From the NCBI GenBank assembly GCA_029531795.1, contig JAPEIS010000010.1:806001-870000 (forward strand): DNA of 64,000 nt, in the 5' to 3' direction. Below the pieces are notes generated by a model. It was not told the origin of the DNA and did not search any database. It saw only the letters and a list, made by a program, of their open reading frames with translations. Source of the stretch: Sclerotinia nivalis. Taxonomy: Eukaryota > Ascomycota > Leotiomycetes > Helotiales > Sclerotiniaceae. A program made the translations under genes and the position numbers. This document shows, piece by piece, positions 48,211 through 61,337 of this stretch (position 1 is its first letter; every line of letters begins with the position of its first letter).

Positions 48211-50339
48211 CTAATTAGTGATCACAAATTAGACCATTTTCAAAAATCTTTTTCGAAAACTCCGAATAACCTCATATTTTCACTCGACAACAACCTCTAT
48301 AATACATCAATTCTCTTCCATACACCATTTACATCATTACCAATCCCCTCCTTCAAAATCCTACCTCAAATCTACTATTTTCGAACTCGAATCGATTCAA
48401 ATTTCAAACCATCACTACGAAAACTCCGAATAACTTCAATTTTTCATACCTACCACCATTACTTATTCGAATTCTACCACCCATCCTCTTCCTTATTCGA
48501 ATTCGACCTACTTCCTCTTTATTCGACCAACTAGAAAGGCCGAAAGTTATTACAACCTCGGCATATACATTATCCCGAAACCTTTCGATTCATTTCGCTT
48601 AATTTTCCATTCAAAAACCTTCGAAAACGTTACTCTCGTTATTATACTACAATCAATCTGTTTTTCAAATATATTTTGAACACGTTTTTGCTACGAAAAC
48701 CTGATTCGGAGATCATTCTCCATACTATACCACAATCTACCTTGATTTACCCCTGATAAAATATCACTAAACAATGAATCTTCTTCGAATTGTATCATTT
48801 TTGATAGAATTTCAATTACTTCGCCTCAATCTTTTCAAATTTTCATATTACTATATTATATTCAACCTTTACAATTGATACAATCCCCTCATTCTAACAA
48901 TTTTTCGAATCTCTTTGGAAAATTTTCGAAACACCACATCCATTCTGTATTATATACCATCAATCTTATTATCGATCATCATTATCAAAATATACAACCT
49001 TCCTTTTCAAAAACCTTATTCTTTTCAACTCTTTAATTTTTCGTATATATTATACAATTATACACTACGAAACCATAGCTACAACTATCTATTTAATCGC
49101 TACAAACGATTTCAAGCTTACAAAACAAACTTATAAAAGAAATACAATTCTACTATTGATCCTAACAAAAAAGAACAGAATTCGATATAGGAATACATCT
49201 TATTTCATGGATATCAATATCAACACACTAAAATATACAATAAGAAGATTAATAATACTTTTAAAAAGAATTTTAAGAATTGGATAACAGAAAATTTCGT
49301 TCTAACTTATCACCCTTATTTAGCATTTCTTCAAAACGTTCTTTATGAGAACGATTTCTACATCAACAAAACTAATAAAGATACTTTGGAAAAGAATCTT
49401 GTCGATACTTTTGTTTACAAGTATTCCGTATAAACAAATGAGTAATTGTAAAAATAGCTTTTATATTTCTTAAACATAATATCCTCTACACTTCGATATC
49501 ATCTCGAAAAACTTACTTCAATTGATATATATAACTTTTCAATCTTTAATAGTACTACTAATATCAAAAAGAACACTAATCAAGTTGAATCACTTTAGAA
49601 TTATAACAACAATGATCTATTTCAAACGATTGATCTTTATATTGCTATTCTTGAAAGAAACGAAAAAGTTATTCAAAGCATTATAAACTTTGACAAATTC
49701 TATAATAGAAATATAAAGTACAGCAATTCCAATAATAGTATTCAATACAAACTCGTTATTTTTTATAATTAATACAATAAAGTCAATTTATCCTTTTTCT
49801 ATTACAATTTAGTTTTTTCTATAATACTACAAAACGAAATATTAAGCTTCTACTTCATTATTGTCAGTTTTTGCAAATTATCTTTTGACGAAAGTATATA
49901 TTATATATATAATTACTTTGAAGATCAAGAATATCAATAAGCAACTTTCATCAAATAGATATTCATCTTATTAATTTCGATTCAAAAGGACAATCCTATT
50001 GTTATTATTTTCGAATGCTTCGAAAAACTAATCAATATACTTCGGGATCTTCGATTCAATTTTTTTTATCGATCAACAAAATAAACCTTCTATATTATTG
50101 AAGATTATTACTATTTGTTATTCTTATTCTGTATATAAACTAACTTATTCTGATCTTGTCTCGATATATATAAACCAAATCAACAAAATATATTCTAATA
50201 TTATAATCTACGATCTTCTATTCAACAATAATAATCTATAATTATAACTTCAAAAAAAACCTTTCTTCGAATTTAATCCTTTTCAAAAAGAAGTATATTA
50301 TATAAATCAAATTTACAAAAACAATTGAAGAATTCTATT

Positions 50340-50620
50340 TTGTTTTTCAGACCCTAATACAAAATTCCAAGGCAGAAAACATTGTAGATATTATATTTGT
50401 AAGAAAAAAGGTTGTTGGTTAATTAATTATTCTATCGAAAAACAAAAGGAAACTAAACAATGTTATTGGGAATTTATTAAAGCTAAACAATCTGAATATG
50501 CTTCTACTTTCAAATATTTGTATCGTCAATATATTATGAGCGAATACAATACAATTACTTTTCCAGATGAACAATTCATTCTCCTTATAAAGGAATGTGA
50601 AAACTCTTTACAGAAAAACC
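50340..50620 (+). pseudogene. Copia gag end with zinc-knuckle remnant
   Basis: One frame reads CRYYICKKKGCW followed by a charged stretch (YWEFIKAKQSEYASTFKYLY), as in fungal copia gag proteins, up to an in-frame stop before the protease frame. Gag upstream (48900-50340) is too degraded to delimit. Confidence 0.5.
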
Positions 50621-50631
50621 CTTAGGAGGAA

Positions 50632-51150
50632 TTGAGCGATGATTTTGATCTCGAAGGATTCTTCAACGAATTTATTTCTTCAGAGGTTCAAAAGGCTGTT
50701 ATCGAGTTTTGTAATAATGCTATTATTCATTTCTTAGAAATTACAATTCCATTGTCGATTCAAACCTTCTTCAATTATTGTTATTCAAATAAAGAATTCA
50801 TTGGTATTATGATTGATTCAGAAGCTTCAATTAAATTTATTATTAGTATATATCAAATTGAGGCTCTACAGAAATTCATCGATATTATAGTTATATCAAA
50901 TCCTAATTCTAATACTAATTTCGTTTTCGGAATTGGTAATACTAATTCAAAGGGAACTGTAACATTTGATATATCTATTAATAGTATTACTTTTTATATT
51001 GTAGATGTTTATATTCTATTCCTTTTATTATTTATAGATATAGATCGATTTCATATAATCTTTGACAATTTTGATAATATTGTTGTAAATTCCAAAGGAA
51101 ATCATATCTGTTTTGTAATTAGAAGATTCAGTTATATATTTCTTTTATAG
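50632..51150 (+). pseudogene. Copia protease region
   Basis: 172-residue open remnant. GIMIDSEASIKF corresponds to the aspartic protease motif (DSGA, Gly changed to Glu). It stays open through TFDISINSITFYIVDVYILF. A close relative lies on the minus strand at 61818-62147. Confidence 0.7.
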
Positions 51151-51231
51151 AATATCACTCTTTTTATCAATTCAATAAAAGTATATCTCTTTATTCCGTT
51201 CTTTTATTTCATCAATATAAAACTTCGAAGA

Positions 51232-51501
51232 TTGTATTATCGATTTGATCATCCTTCTATAGAAAAACTCTGTAATATTCTGAAATATATTGATTATAAT
51301 GAATATACTGAAAAAGAACTTTATAAGTTCAATAAGTTTTACTATTTCTGTCAAAAACATAGTAGATCCCCAAAACGATTCAAATTTACTTTATATAATG
51401 ATATCGAATTCAATTTCATAATTTATATTGATATTATATATCTAAACGGAAAACTGGTTTTGTATATTATCGATCAAACAATACATTTCCAAATTATATA
51501 A
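51232..51501 (+). pseudogene. Copia integrase N-terminal region
   Basis: Reads RFDHPSIEKLCNILK, then FCQKHSRSPKRFKFTL and IIYIDIIYLNGKLVLYIIDQ: the His-His-Cys-Cys zinc part (RFGHPS...CxxC, one Cys lost) and the first integrase Asp. Stops follow. Confidence 0.75.
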
Positions 51502-52469
51502 TTTCTATTTAATATTTCAGCAATTGCAATTTGGAATACTTTAAGGGAATATTGAATCGATATCTATATTAGACCTTCAGATTATCTAATTCACGATACT
51601 GAAAAGAATTTTATCGGAAAAGAATTTGTAGATCGAATTTTATCTATGAATACAATGACGAAATCAATTCCTGTTGAATCCCATTGATCAATTGGTATTG
51701 TTGAATGATACTATATACTTCTTTATTGTATATACAAAATCATTACTGAAAAGATGATTCAAGAATCTGATATTACATAGAATATACATCTCCAAATAGC
51801 TGTAAAGGTTGTAAATGGTTTAATTGATTTAAATGGTTTAGTTTCTATACTATTTGTATTTGGAATATACTCTAGAATCTTTAATCTAGATTTTTCAAGT
51901 TTTATTATTTTACAATAAGCTATAATTATTGAGAAAGCTATATAGGAGATTTATAAACTTTGTATACAAAGATAGATTAATAATACTTTAAATCAACGAA
52001 ATAATCCTTCAATAGATTATATTCATGATCTCTTTATCAATTCTGATATTTTAGTATAGCGAGAAACTATTACTTCAAAGAAAGGCAAATGGAAAAATCC
52101 ATTCCCTTTCTTTGGAATTAATGGCGAAACTTGTAGAATTCAACTTCCTAATGGAATTACTGAATTTAGAAGTACTATTGCAAAACTATACTATTCCAAA
52201 TTAGAAGAAGCAATAGATTTATCAGATAATCCTGATGAGGAAATCAACCCTTTTGATAACCCGGAATCAATCAATCAAAATCCAGATTCATCAAATCCAA
52301 TATAGAAATTTGATCGAAATGCAATTGTTTGTATAGTAGTATTTTCTATATTTACTATCATTTGTTCTGTTAGTTATATTATACGATGTCCTTTAAATCG
52401 AATTGAAATCCCAATAGTTCATTAATATTTTTCGGAAATACTATCGATATCAAACTCTGATTTAACCAT

Positions 52470-53400
52470 TTTCCTGGTAAACGAAGATTTTGAAACTATT
52501 TCATCTAAGTCTAATTTTGTTGACTCTTGTAGAAAAGAGATCGAAGGATTATTAGAAAAAGGAATTTTCGAAAACATTCCTATCTCTTCAATTTCTACCG
52601 GAACTTGTATCTTCGAAAGCCGATTTGTCGACGAGATTAAATATATCGGAATCGATAAGATTATGAAGAAATCATGATTAGTAATTCAAATATATAATAA
52701 TATTAGAAAAGAAACTATTTTGATTTAATCCTCAACTTTATAAAGGATTAATCAACGGAAACTATTGATTCTGACTTCAATTTTTAAATCGAAGAATATC
52801 TATATTTACCTTTGCGATATCTTATAAACCTATATTCAGGCTATAATAGAGCTAAATCAATTATTTTATATTTATTCTCCTCAGGAAATGTATCTTTTAT
52901 AAAATATCGTTCTTCAAATAAAGAAACCTTTGTATAGTATTGCAGAATCAGATAATCATCAGTTCAAAACATATCATGACTATTATACGAATCGTCTCGG
53001 CCTTATAGTTTCAATTTACGATTATTGTTTTTTTCATCGAAACAATGATATGCTTGTATTTGTTGGTATTCAAATCGATGATACATTTATTGTCGTTGAC
53101 AAAGCATTTGTTGAATTAGAGTAGAAACAATTCAAAATTGTCAATTTTCAAACAAAAGATTGTGAGATATTAATAGAGACAAACTCTTTCAAATTCAATA
53201 GAGCTATTGTATCATTGATCGATAGTATTATCAATTTAACTCAGGAGCAATATTGTAAGAACCTTCAACAAATCGTTTTTAGCCCTGTAGATCTTAAAGA
53301 TACCAGAAACAAATTACGAAAAAATATTTCAACTCAGGAATAATACATTGCTCAACAGATTAAAGGAGTATATATTGTTAATCTCATTTAATCAAAGATT
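52470..53400 (+). pseudogene. Copia reverse transcriptase region
   Basis: Broken frame with blocks RFVDEIKYIGIDK, LVIQIYNNI, KPLYSIAESDNHQFKTYHDYY, FFHRNNDMLVFVGIQIDDTF (the YVDD box reads QIDD) and DKAFVELE. The minus-strand copy 58912-59178 matches the first part. Confidence 0.7.
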
Positions 53401-53759
53401 ATATATTCATTATCCTATATTACTCAAATCACCGATCCTATTTCAAAAGATGTTTAATTCCTGAATAAAACTCTTTCTTGACAATTCCATAATACTATTA
53501 GAAGATTAAGATTCGTTTTCTTTGATTCAAAAACCTTTACCCTTTTTGCATTCATAGATACAGAATTTGCGAATAACCCTAATCACTTTTTTTTAAATCG
53601 GATACATTATAATTCTAACAAATAAATTCAAAAATACGAATATCCTCTATTAGATTTCTATTAAATATAAAAGAGTTACTAAAAGTATACTAACTTCAGA
53701 ACTTTATATAATAACTCTTGGATTCGATATAGTAAACATTATAAAATCTTCCTTCAATC

Positions 53760-54035
53760 AAATAGCTATTTGCGATTATTCTATTCCACTTGTAGTATAT
53801 ATCGATTCGAAATCACTTTATGAATACTTTATTAGATTCGGTATTATACACAAAAAACGATTGATAATTGATTTGATATATATTCGTCAATCATATAAAA
53901 AACAAAAGATTCAGAAGATTCACTAGATCGATAGAAATACTAACCCTACTGATATAATAACGAAAGCTAAGCCCTATCAAGCTTTGAAGGAATTAATTGA
54001 TACAAATAAAATTAAATTGAAAATAAAGATATAAA
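53760..54035 (+). pseudogene. Copia RNase H / pol C-terminus
   Basis: Reads VYIDSKSLYEYFIRFG, KKRLIIDLIYIRQSY, then NPTDIITKAKPYQALKELID, the terminal RNase H landmarks (DSKS, NPAD.MTK). Confidence 0.65.
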
Positions 54036-54173
54036 TAAAAAAAACAAATATTAAGATTTAAAGTTTCCAAATATTGAAGTTTAGGTTTTCGGATATGATA
54101 ATTTTGGGTTTTTCTATTTCGTTTTTGTATTTACATTTATTATAGCTAGTCATTCTTTTAAAAAGATAATCAG

Positions 54174-54415
54174 TATTGGTATTCATATACTTTTAAAGTA
54201 TATAATTCTTATTTAAACGAAGGCTTTTATATTGAGGCCATTCGCACTCAATGATTCTTTCGAACCTTGATACACAATATAATCTTTAATTTAGAGGTCA
54301 ATTATATAGCAATCCAAATGCCCTCACGGGAATCTCTTTTGTGAATAACCTCAATACGATCATAAACGTTTTGATCAATTCTATCGGATACGACGATCAT
54401 GGAGTCGTACCGACA
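54174..54415 (+). repeat. 3' LTR of the copia element
   Basis: 242 bp, begins TATTGGTATTCAT (TG decayed to TA) and ends GTACCGACA, then ATAAT. Confidence 0.9.
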
Positions 54416-54847
54416 ATAATCTTCGTTTGTGAAAACCGATTCATCGTAATCTTACTTCGATGGTTTTTTTAAAACCGTTCTAAAATTTTGAATATATATT
54501 TCATCGTTTTCGTTTTTATCTTCGATAAACAATAGTAAATATTAAGAAGGATCCTTTTTTGTATTAGAAAGGAAAATTTTAACTGAAGATAATATATCAA
54601 GGATTTTATTGATAAATGGTTTTGTAGATATATTACTTTTGTATATTTGATTTATATATATTAATAAAAAGATTGTTAGTATTTATATTAGATCGAATAT
54701 ATTATAAAGGCAACAATATATTATACAATATTGAAAATTGAAAAAGAGAATCATATCCCGTTAATTTACATATAGATTATAGTATTATAATTATAATAGC
54801 CTGAAAATAATTGAAGTCTCTTTAGAAAGTTTTGTAATAAAGAATAA

Positions 54848-55117
54848 TTATATTTCTTTATATTGTTCTATCGCTATATCCATCACAAAATAATCAATGA
54901 TGATATTTGCAATATTTTCATTTGCCAAATGGAATTCACGATAATATAATAAAGATCGAATTGGGATATTATTTCGATCAATAAAAGAACAATCAACGAA
55001 TGTCTTTTCTGAATATCTACTATCAATCAAGCTAATCACATTGAAGAAAAAAAAGTGTATTAAGAATATAATAATTTGAATAAATAAAGATTTGCTATCT
55101 ATAAAATTGAACTGCAA
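54848..55117 (-). pseudogene. Gypsy aspartic protease remnant
   Basis: Reads VISLIDSRYSEKTFVDCSFI and REFHLANENIANIIIDYF: the LIDSG.S..FVD signature of gypsy proteases with Gly to Arg. Lies on the far side of the copia insertion from RT. Confidence 0.7.
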
Positions 55118-55699
55118 AGATTCTTTGCTAGTTATTATTCGTTGTATTTATTTTGTATCCCTTGATTACCTCTATAAACAATTTGTTATAAAAGTTAAGC
55201 TTTTCCCGAATACTCTTGAATAGATATAAATAACAATGATATTATATTGCAAGAAGATATATTTGATATACTTTTTGATAATACTAATACTTTTTTTTTA
55301 ACGAATCCAATAAATATATTAAGGTATTATTATTGATGATTATTATAATTTTGATAATTATTTCATTGGAAACTTCTACGATTAATTGAATTAAAGAAAC
55401 GATATTGTTAAATTTGAAACTGTATTTGATATCCTTCTTATTGATAGCCACTTCGATTGATTGAATTGTTTAAATGATATTGTTAATTTTATTGTAATTG
55501 ATAATTACCTCTCAAATAACTATTTTTATAAGAAATATCTTTGTATCCGCTTGTATTTCTTATAATATCGACTTGTTTCTTTGCTTTACAATCTGCAACT
55601 CAATAATCAAATTATTTACAAAAATAATATAGATTATAAAGATACTTATATTCTCTTTGTATTTGTTTCGGGGTTCTGATTGCATCGAGATCTATAAGA

Positions 55700-56770
55700 T
55701 TGCTTTGGATATAAAATGCTAACAATGCTTAACATTGAATATAAATTGAACTAGATTTCGAAAAATTTGTATTGTAATATTTGTTATCCCGATAGTTTTG
55801 GTTTTATACTTAGAATTTCTTTCTTTATCTTTTAATATCAATAAGTTTATAAAGATTTGAATTACTTTTTATTAATACTTTTAATTCGTCGATGACTTTT
55901 TGTTTTATTACAAGAATTATCTCTCGATGAGTTTTTCTATTAAATGTATTCAAATATTTCAATTATAAGTAAAAAAAAGAAAATAGAATTTTTTTGTTCA
56001 TTTTAAATTTATTGAATTTGATTATTGTTTCATATTTAATATCAATTGAAATATAAAGATTATCGAATTTCTTCAAAAATGAATCTATAATAGTAAATTC
56101 CAATATATTATCTATGATTCCTTTTATATCCTTTTGTTTTTTTTTGTTGGATTGTTTTTTCTAAAAGAAAAATTATATATAATAATTTCTTTTGTTCTGT
56201 ATCGAAAACCGCAGAATCGCTTTTCTAATAAATATATAAATCTATTTTCCAATCTTCGTATTCGTTTTGTCGAATCAAAAGGCTTGTTTTTTTTTTTTAA
56301 ATAATTCAGAATTCTTTGTAGTTTGTTATGATTGATAGATTGATATAATAGGATTTGAATCGATAAATGATTGATCAAGTTGTTTTTGAAAAGCAGAATT
56401 CTGGATCATTAATCTTGTATTGATTGTATTATTTAATTGTAGATCTTTTTGTAATATATATATTTCTTATCGGTATTGTTCTACTTGGGTTAGTATTCGT
56501 TTTGTAAAACCGAACAAATATTGTATATATACGACAATTTTAGAGTTCTATATATTGATAAATATATTGGAAACAGGGATTGGATCTTTAAGGTCTTCAT
56601 TTCCAATATTGAAGAGTTTATATATAAGCTATTGGTAATTAGAGAAAACAGATTTAATATATTTTCGGAGCTCGGGTATTGTCTTTGATCGGGCTGAAGG
56701 TATCGATGGTTCTGGTGGAGTTGATTGAGTGGTATCTAATATAGTAATGGATTATTTAAAATAGTTTTAA
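55700..56770 (-). pseudogene. Gypsy gag remnant
   Basis: Starts near TTQSTPPEPSIPSARSKTIP followed by ELRKYIKSVFSNYQ and a stop; a further open stretch at 56124-56378 is Lys/Arg/Ile-rich. Position upstream of protease and composition suggest gag; boundaries approximate. Confidence 0.45.
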
Positions 56771-56844
56771 AAATTGGGATATAATTGTAGAGTTTTTGAT
56801 TTCGATTATATAACGATATAATACTGGTCAAATCGAGGTCTGAG

Positions 56845-56904
56845 TTTGGATTTGGATTTGGATTTGGATTTGGATTTGGATTTGGATTTGGATTTGAATT
56901 TGAA
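56845..56904 (-). repeat. (TTTGGA)10 hexamer tract
   Basis: Eight perfect TTTGGA units and two TTTGAA units on the plus strand (TCCAAA on the element's sense strand) just upstream of the gypsy gag start. Confidence 0.9.
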
Positions 56905-56984
56905 TCGAATTAAAACGTTGTTTATTATTTATTGATGTATTGATAATCGAAGTTTTCAAGTATTTTGTAAAATTGATTATTTGA

Positions 56985-57227
56985 TGTCGGTACGACTCCG
57001 TGATCGTCGTATCCGATAGAAATGATAGAAAACGTTTTCGATCGTATTGAGGTTATTCACAAAAGAGATTCCTATGAAGGCGCTTGGATTGCTATACAAT
57101 TGACCCCTAAATTAAAGGTTATATTATGCATCAAGGTTCGAAAGAACCATTGAATACGAATGGTCTCAATATAGAAGTCTTCGTTTAAATAAGGATTATA
57201 TACTTTAAGAGTATATAAATACTAATA
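56985..57227 (-). repeat. 3' LTR of the minus-strand copia copy
   Basis: 243 bp reverse complement of the LTRs at 47969 and 54174: begins TGTCGGTACGAC, ends ATACTAATA. Confidence 0.85.
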
Positions 57228-57508
57228 TTGATTATCTTCTTAAAAGAATGGCTAGCTACAATAAATATAGATACAAAAACGAAATAGAAAAACCCAAAAT
57301 CATAATATCCGTAAACCTAAACCTTAATGTTCGAAAATCTTAAATCTTAATATCTGTTCTTTTTATCTATACCTCTATTTCCAATTTGATCTTATTCATA
57401 TCAATAAACTTTCTCAAAACTTGATAGGGCTTAATCTTCGTCATTGTGTCAGCAGGGTTAGTATTTCTATCGATCTAACGGATCTCCTGAATCTCCTGCC
57501 TTTCATAT

Positions 57509-57743
57509 TGTTGGTACGACTTCCGTAATCGTCGTATCCGATAGAAAACGTTTTCGATCGTATTGAGGTTATTCACAAAAGAGATTCCTATAAGGGCGCT
57601 TGGATTGCTACACAATTGACCCCTAAATTAAAGGTTATATTGCGTATCAAGGTTCGAAAGAACCATTGAGTGCGAATGGCCTCAATATAGAAGCCTTCGC
57701 TTAAGTAAGGATCACATGCTTTAAGAGCACGTGAATACCAATA
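57509..57743 (-). repeat. Solo LTR inside the copia RNase H region
   Basis: 235 bp, begins TGTTGGTACGAC and ends ACCAATA, flanked by a perfect 5-bp duplication CATAT (57504-57508, 57744-57748). Removing it restores the RNase H sequence seen at 53880-53930. It keeps more CG and GC-rich spots than the 3' LTR next to it, so it is probably younger. Confidence 0.88.
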
Positions 57744-58911
57744 CATATAATTGGCGAATACATATCAGATCGATCATTAGTCGTTTTTCGTATATAATAC
57801 CAAATCTAATAAGGTATTCGTAAAATGATTTCGAATTGGTATATACTATAAGCGGAATAGAATAATCGCAAATAGTTATTTGATCGAGGGAGGACTTTAT
57901 AATGCTTATTATATCAAATCCAAAAGTTATTATATAAAGTTCTAAAACTAGTATATTTCTAGTAACTCTTTTACATTTAATAGAAGTTTAATGAAGGATA
58001 TTTGTATTTTTGGATTTATCTACTAGAATTATAATATATCTGATTTGAAAAGAATAATCAGAGTTATTCGCAAATTTTATATCTACGAATACAAAAAGGG
58101 TAAGGGTTTTTAAATTGAGTGGAACAAACTTCAATCCTTTGATAGTATTTTGAAATTGTCAAGAAAAAGTCTTATTTAGGAATTCAACATCTTCCGAAAT
58201 AGGATCGGTGATTTGAACAGCGTAGGATAATGAATATATAGCTTTTGGTTGGATAAAACTAGTAATATATATTCCTTTAGTCTGTTGAACGATGTATTGT
58301 TCCTGAATTGAAATATTCTTTTGTAATTTGTTTTTGATACCTTTAAAATCTATAGGGCTAAAAACGATTTATTGAAGGTTCTTATAATATTACTTCTAAG
58401 TTAGATTGATAATATCATCAATCAATGATACAATAACTTTATTGAATTTGAGAAGATTCGTTTCTATTAATATCTCACAATTTTTTACTTGAAAATTGAT
58501 AGCTTTGAATTGTTCTTGTTCTAATTCAGCAAACACTTTGTCAGTAACAATAAATATATCGTTGGTTTGAATATCAACAAATACAAGTATATCATTGTTT
58601 CGATGAAGAAAATAATAATCATAAATTGAAACTATAAGGCCGAAACGATTTGTATAATAATTATAGTATATTTTGAATCAATGATTATTTGATTCTGCAA
58701 TGCTATACAAAGGTTTCTTTATTTGAAGAATGATATCCTATAAGAATTGTATTTTCTAAAGAGGATAAATATAAAATGATCGATTTAGCTCCATTGTAAT
58801 CTGGATATAGATTTGTGAAATATCGTAAAGGTAGATATAAATATTTTCCGATTTAAAAATTAAAACTAGAATCAATAGTTTTCGTTGATTAACTTTTTGT
58901 AAAATTGAAGA

Positions 58912-59178
58912 TTAAATCAAAACAATTTCTTTTCCAATATCATTATATATTTGAATTACTAATCGTAATTTCTTTATAGTTTTATCAATTCCGATATATT
59001 TGATCTTGTCGACGAATCGGCTTCCGAAGATACGAGTTCCGATAGGGATCGAAGAAATAGAAACATTTTCGAAAGTTCCTTTTTTCAATAATCCTTCGAT
59101 TTCTTTTCTACAAAAATCGACAAAATTAAATTTAGATGAAATAGTTTCAAGATCTTCGTCAATTAGAAAAATAATCAA
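58912..59178 (-). pseudogene. Copia reverse transcriptase remnant, minus-strand copy
   Basis: Reads RKEIEGLLKKGTFENVSISS, TRIFGSRFVDKIKYIGIDK and RLVIQIYNDIGKE, the counterpart of the plus-strand copy near 52480-52730. Open for 88 residues. Confidence 0.75.
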
Positions 59179-60013
59179 ATTAGAGTTTGATATTAATAGC
59201 GTTTCTAAAAAATATTGATGAACTATTGGAATTTCAATTCGATCTAAAAAACATCATACAATATAATTAACAGAATAGATAACAATAGATATAGAAGATG
59301 CTATTATATAAACGATTATATTTCGATCAAGCTTTTGTACTGGATTTGATGAATCTGGATTTTGATTGATTGATTCCGGATTGTTAAGAAGATTAATTTC
59401 CTTATCAGAATTATCAAAGAGATCTATTGCTTTTTCCGATTTGGAATAATATAGTTTTATAATAATACTCTTGAATTCAGTAATTCCACTAAAAAATTGA
59501 ATTCTATAGATTTCGCTATTAATTCCGAAAAAGGAGAATAGATTTTTTAATTTGTTTTTTTTTAAAAACAATAGTTTTTTGCTATACCAAAACATCAGAA
59601 TTGAAAAAAAAAATCGTAAATATAATCTATTAAAGAATTATTTTATTGATTTAAAGTATTATTAATTTATCTTTGTATACAGAGTTTATAAATTTCCTAT
59701 ATAAATTTTTTAATAATTGTAGTTTGTTGCAAAATGATAGGATTTAAAGGGTCTAGATTAGAGATTCTAAAGTATATTCTGAATATAAATAATGTAGAAA
59801 TTAAATTATTTGGATCAATTGAATCATTTACAGCTTTTATAATCATTTGGAGACGCATATCTCGTGTAACACCAGGTTCTTGAGCCATCTCTCTAATGAT
59901 GATTTTGTATACATAACGAAAAGATATATAATATCGTTCAACAATACCAATTGATCAATAGGATTCAACAGAAATTGATTTCGTTATTGTATTCATAGAT
60001 AAAACTCGATCTA

Positions 60014-61337
60014 AGAGTTCTGGTCCTTACTCACCGCACACTCTTCAATTTTTACCTATAATTTTTAAAATTTAATAATAAATCAACACCACAATATTTT
60101 TTATTGAAAATCTAAATAATCATTAATGAATAATAACCAATCCTTTCATTTCAATCATATCCTCTAATTTACAAATTAATCTTTCGATATATAATCTGAA
60201 ATCTAAAGAATCAAACATCTTCTACAACCTTTTCAATTCCCTCTTCAATTTCTTAATAGAAGTAAATACAAATAATAATTTTTTCAGTTCCTCCTTCATC
60301 CAAAATTACATCTTCTCGATTGGATTGAGATTTGATAAAGAAGAAGGCCATTGAAAACCTCTAACTTCATACTTTAATCGAACCATTCTAGTATACTTCA
60401 AATAGACCTTTGCACTATCCTTTATGAATATATATTCAGATCCTAATTCATCAAATAAAAAGAAGATGATTGAAATAAAGATCTGATTTCAATATACTAT
60501 CGAATTGATACCTCTTTCATCCTCATTTTTCTCCAAAAAGATTAATAGAGATTTATAATTCCAATCAAAAATCTCCCATATCATTACAAAGGTCCTTCTT
60601 AATCTATATATTGATTTAATACAACTACTACACCTCTTTTCTTCAATTCGACGAATCATTCATATCCTACTACGTTTCCCTAACTCAAAAATGCTTTCGT
60701 CCAACCATATAATCTTCCTCCAATCACCCCCCTTAGATTGATCGACAGCGATATCATTAATCCCCCACCAACGATATAATAATACAAAATCTAACCTCCT
60801 TTTTGTTTGCTGCTTTGAGATAAATAACCTAGGGTATACTATACAACGTTTATAGCTATACCAGTATAGCTCTCGACGAATCGTACAGACCGAAGCTTGA
60901 ATACCAAGCACATGTTTCATTTGCTCAAAAATCATTCTCCTTCCCCTTCAATCTTTCACTAATTCCTTTATAATTCGTCAAATCTTTTTAATAGTTATTA
61001 TAAAGGATCGATAAACCTTCCTTTTACGAATAATTCTGTATGAATTCGATTTAATAATATCTTTTGCAGTGCTTCGAGGTATACCCAAATTTTTTTCGAT
61101 CCACCCCTATGATTTCCCGATCTCTCTAGCCTAAAACACTCTAGCTCGACGAGGAGTACCCCAATTCTTATGAAATTTATGATTATCATTTCTATCATTA
61201 AAAAGAATAACCATTTTGATTTTGAATGGAAAATAATGAAGATTAAAATTTTAATGAATTATTTATATTGAAGGGGTCAGAAATAAGATGGGGATTATTT
61301 CTCGCTTAACTGTGCGGTAAGAAGATTCCAGAGCTCT
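60014..61337 (-). mobile_element. Tc1/mariner-type DNA transposon, degraded
   Basis: 1324 bp flanked by TA (60012-60013 and 61338-61339). Ends form imperfect inverted repeats of about 28 bp: AGAGTTCTGG...ACCGCACA on the left and AGAGCTCTGG...ACCGCACA read inward from the right. Inserted into the integrase region of the minus-strand copia copy; excising it rejoins GATCTA with CAAATTC as in the plus-strand copy near 51630. Transposase fragments are on the minus strand. Confidence 0.82.
60660..61198 (-). pseudogene. Tc1/mariner transposase remnant
   Basis: Two minus-strand fragments. 61198-60998 carries SGNHRGGSKKIWVYLEAL and a basic helix-turn-helix-like part. 60935-60660 has VLGIQASVCTIRRELYW, the YKRCIVYPRLF block and KIIWLDESIFELGK, the second Asp-Glu catalytic region of the DDE domain. 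Stops lie between and after them. Confidence 0.75.

Larger units (their letters stand above)
47969..54415 (+). mobile_element. Complete Ty1/copia element, RIP-degraded
   Basis: 6447 bp bounded by two 242-bp LTRs and flanked on both sides by the 5-bp duplication ATAAT (47964-47968 and 54416-54420). Internal order on the plus strand is gag with a zinc knuckle, protease, integrase, reverse transcriptase, RNase H, i.e. integrase before RT, which defines copia. All LTR differences I compared are C/T or G/A changes. Many stops; not autonomous. It sits inside the minus-strand gypsy element between protease and RT. Confidence 0.9.
43120..56984 (-). mobile_element. Ty3/gypsy chromovirus, RIP-degraded, split by a copia insertion
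   Basis: Minus-strand order of remnants: gag (about 56770 downwards), aspartic protease (55117-54848), interruption by the copia element 47969-54415, reverse transcriptase (46811-46569), RNase H (about 46190-46050), integrase (45371-44808), chromodomain (44561-44340), then an LTR. Protease before RT, RNase H before integrase and a terminal chromodomain identify a chromovirus-type gypsy element. Stops interrupt every domain, and codons rich in A and T replace G/C ones as in RIP. The 5' end is not resolved: the neighbouring copia copy begins at 56985. Confidence 0.75.

Noticed and set aside
56420..56638. Plus-strand open frame within the gypsy gag region
   Set aside because: Antisense to gag; AT-rich sequence yields chance frames of this size.
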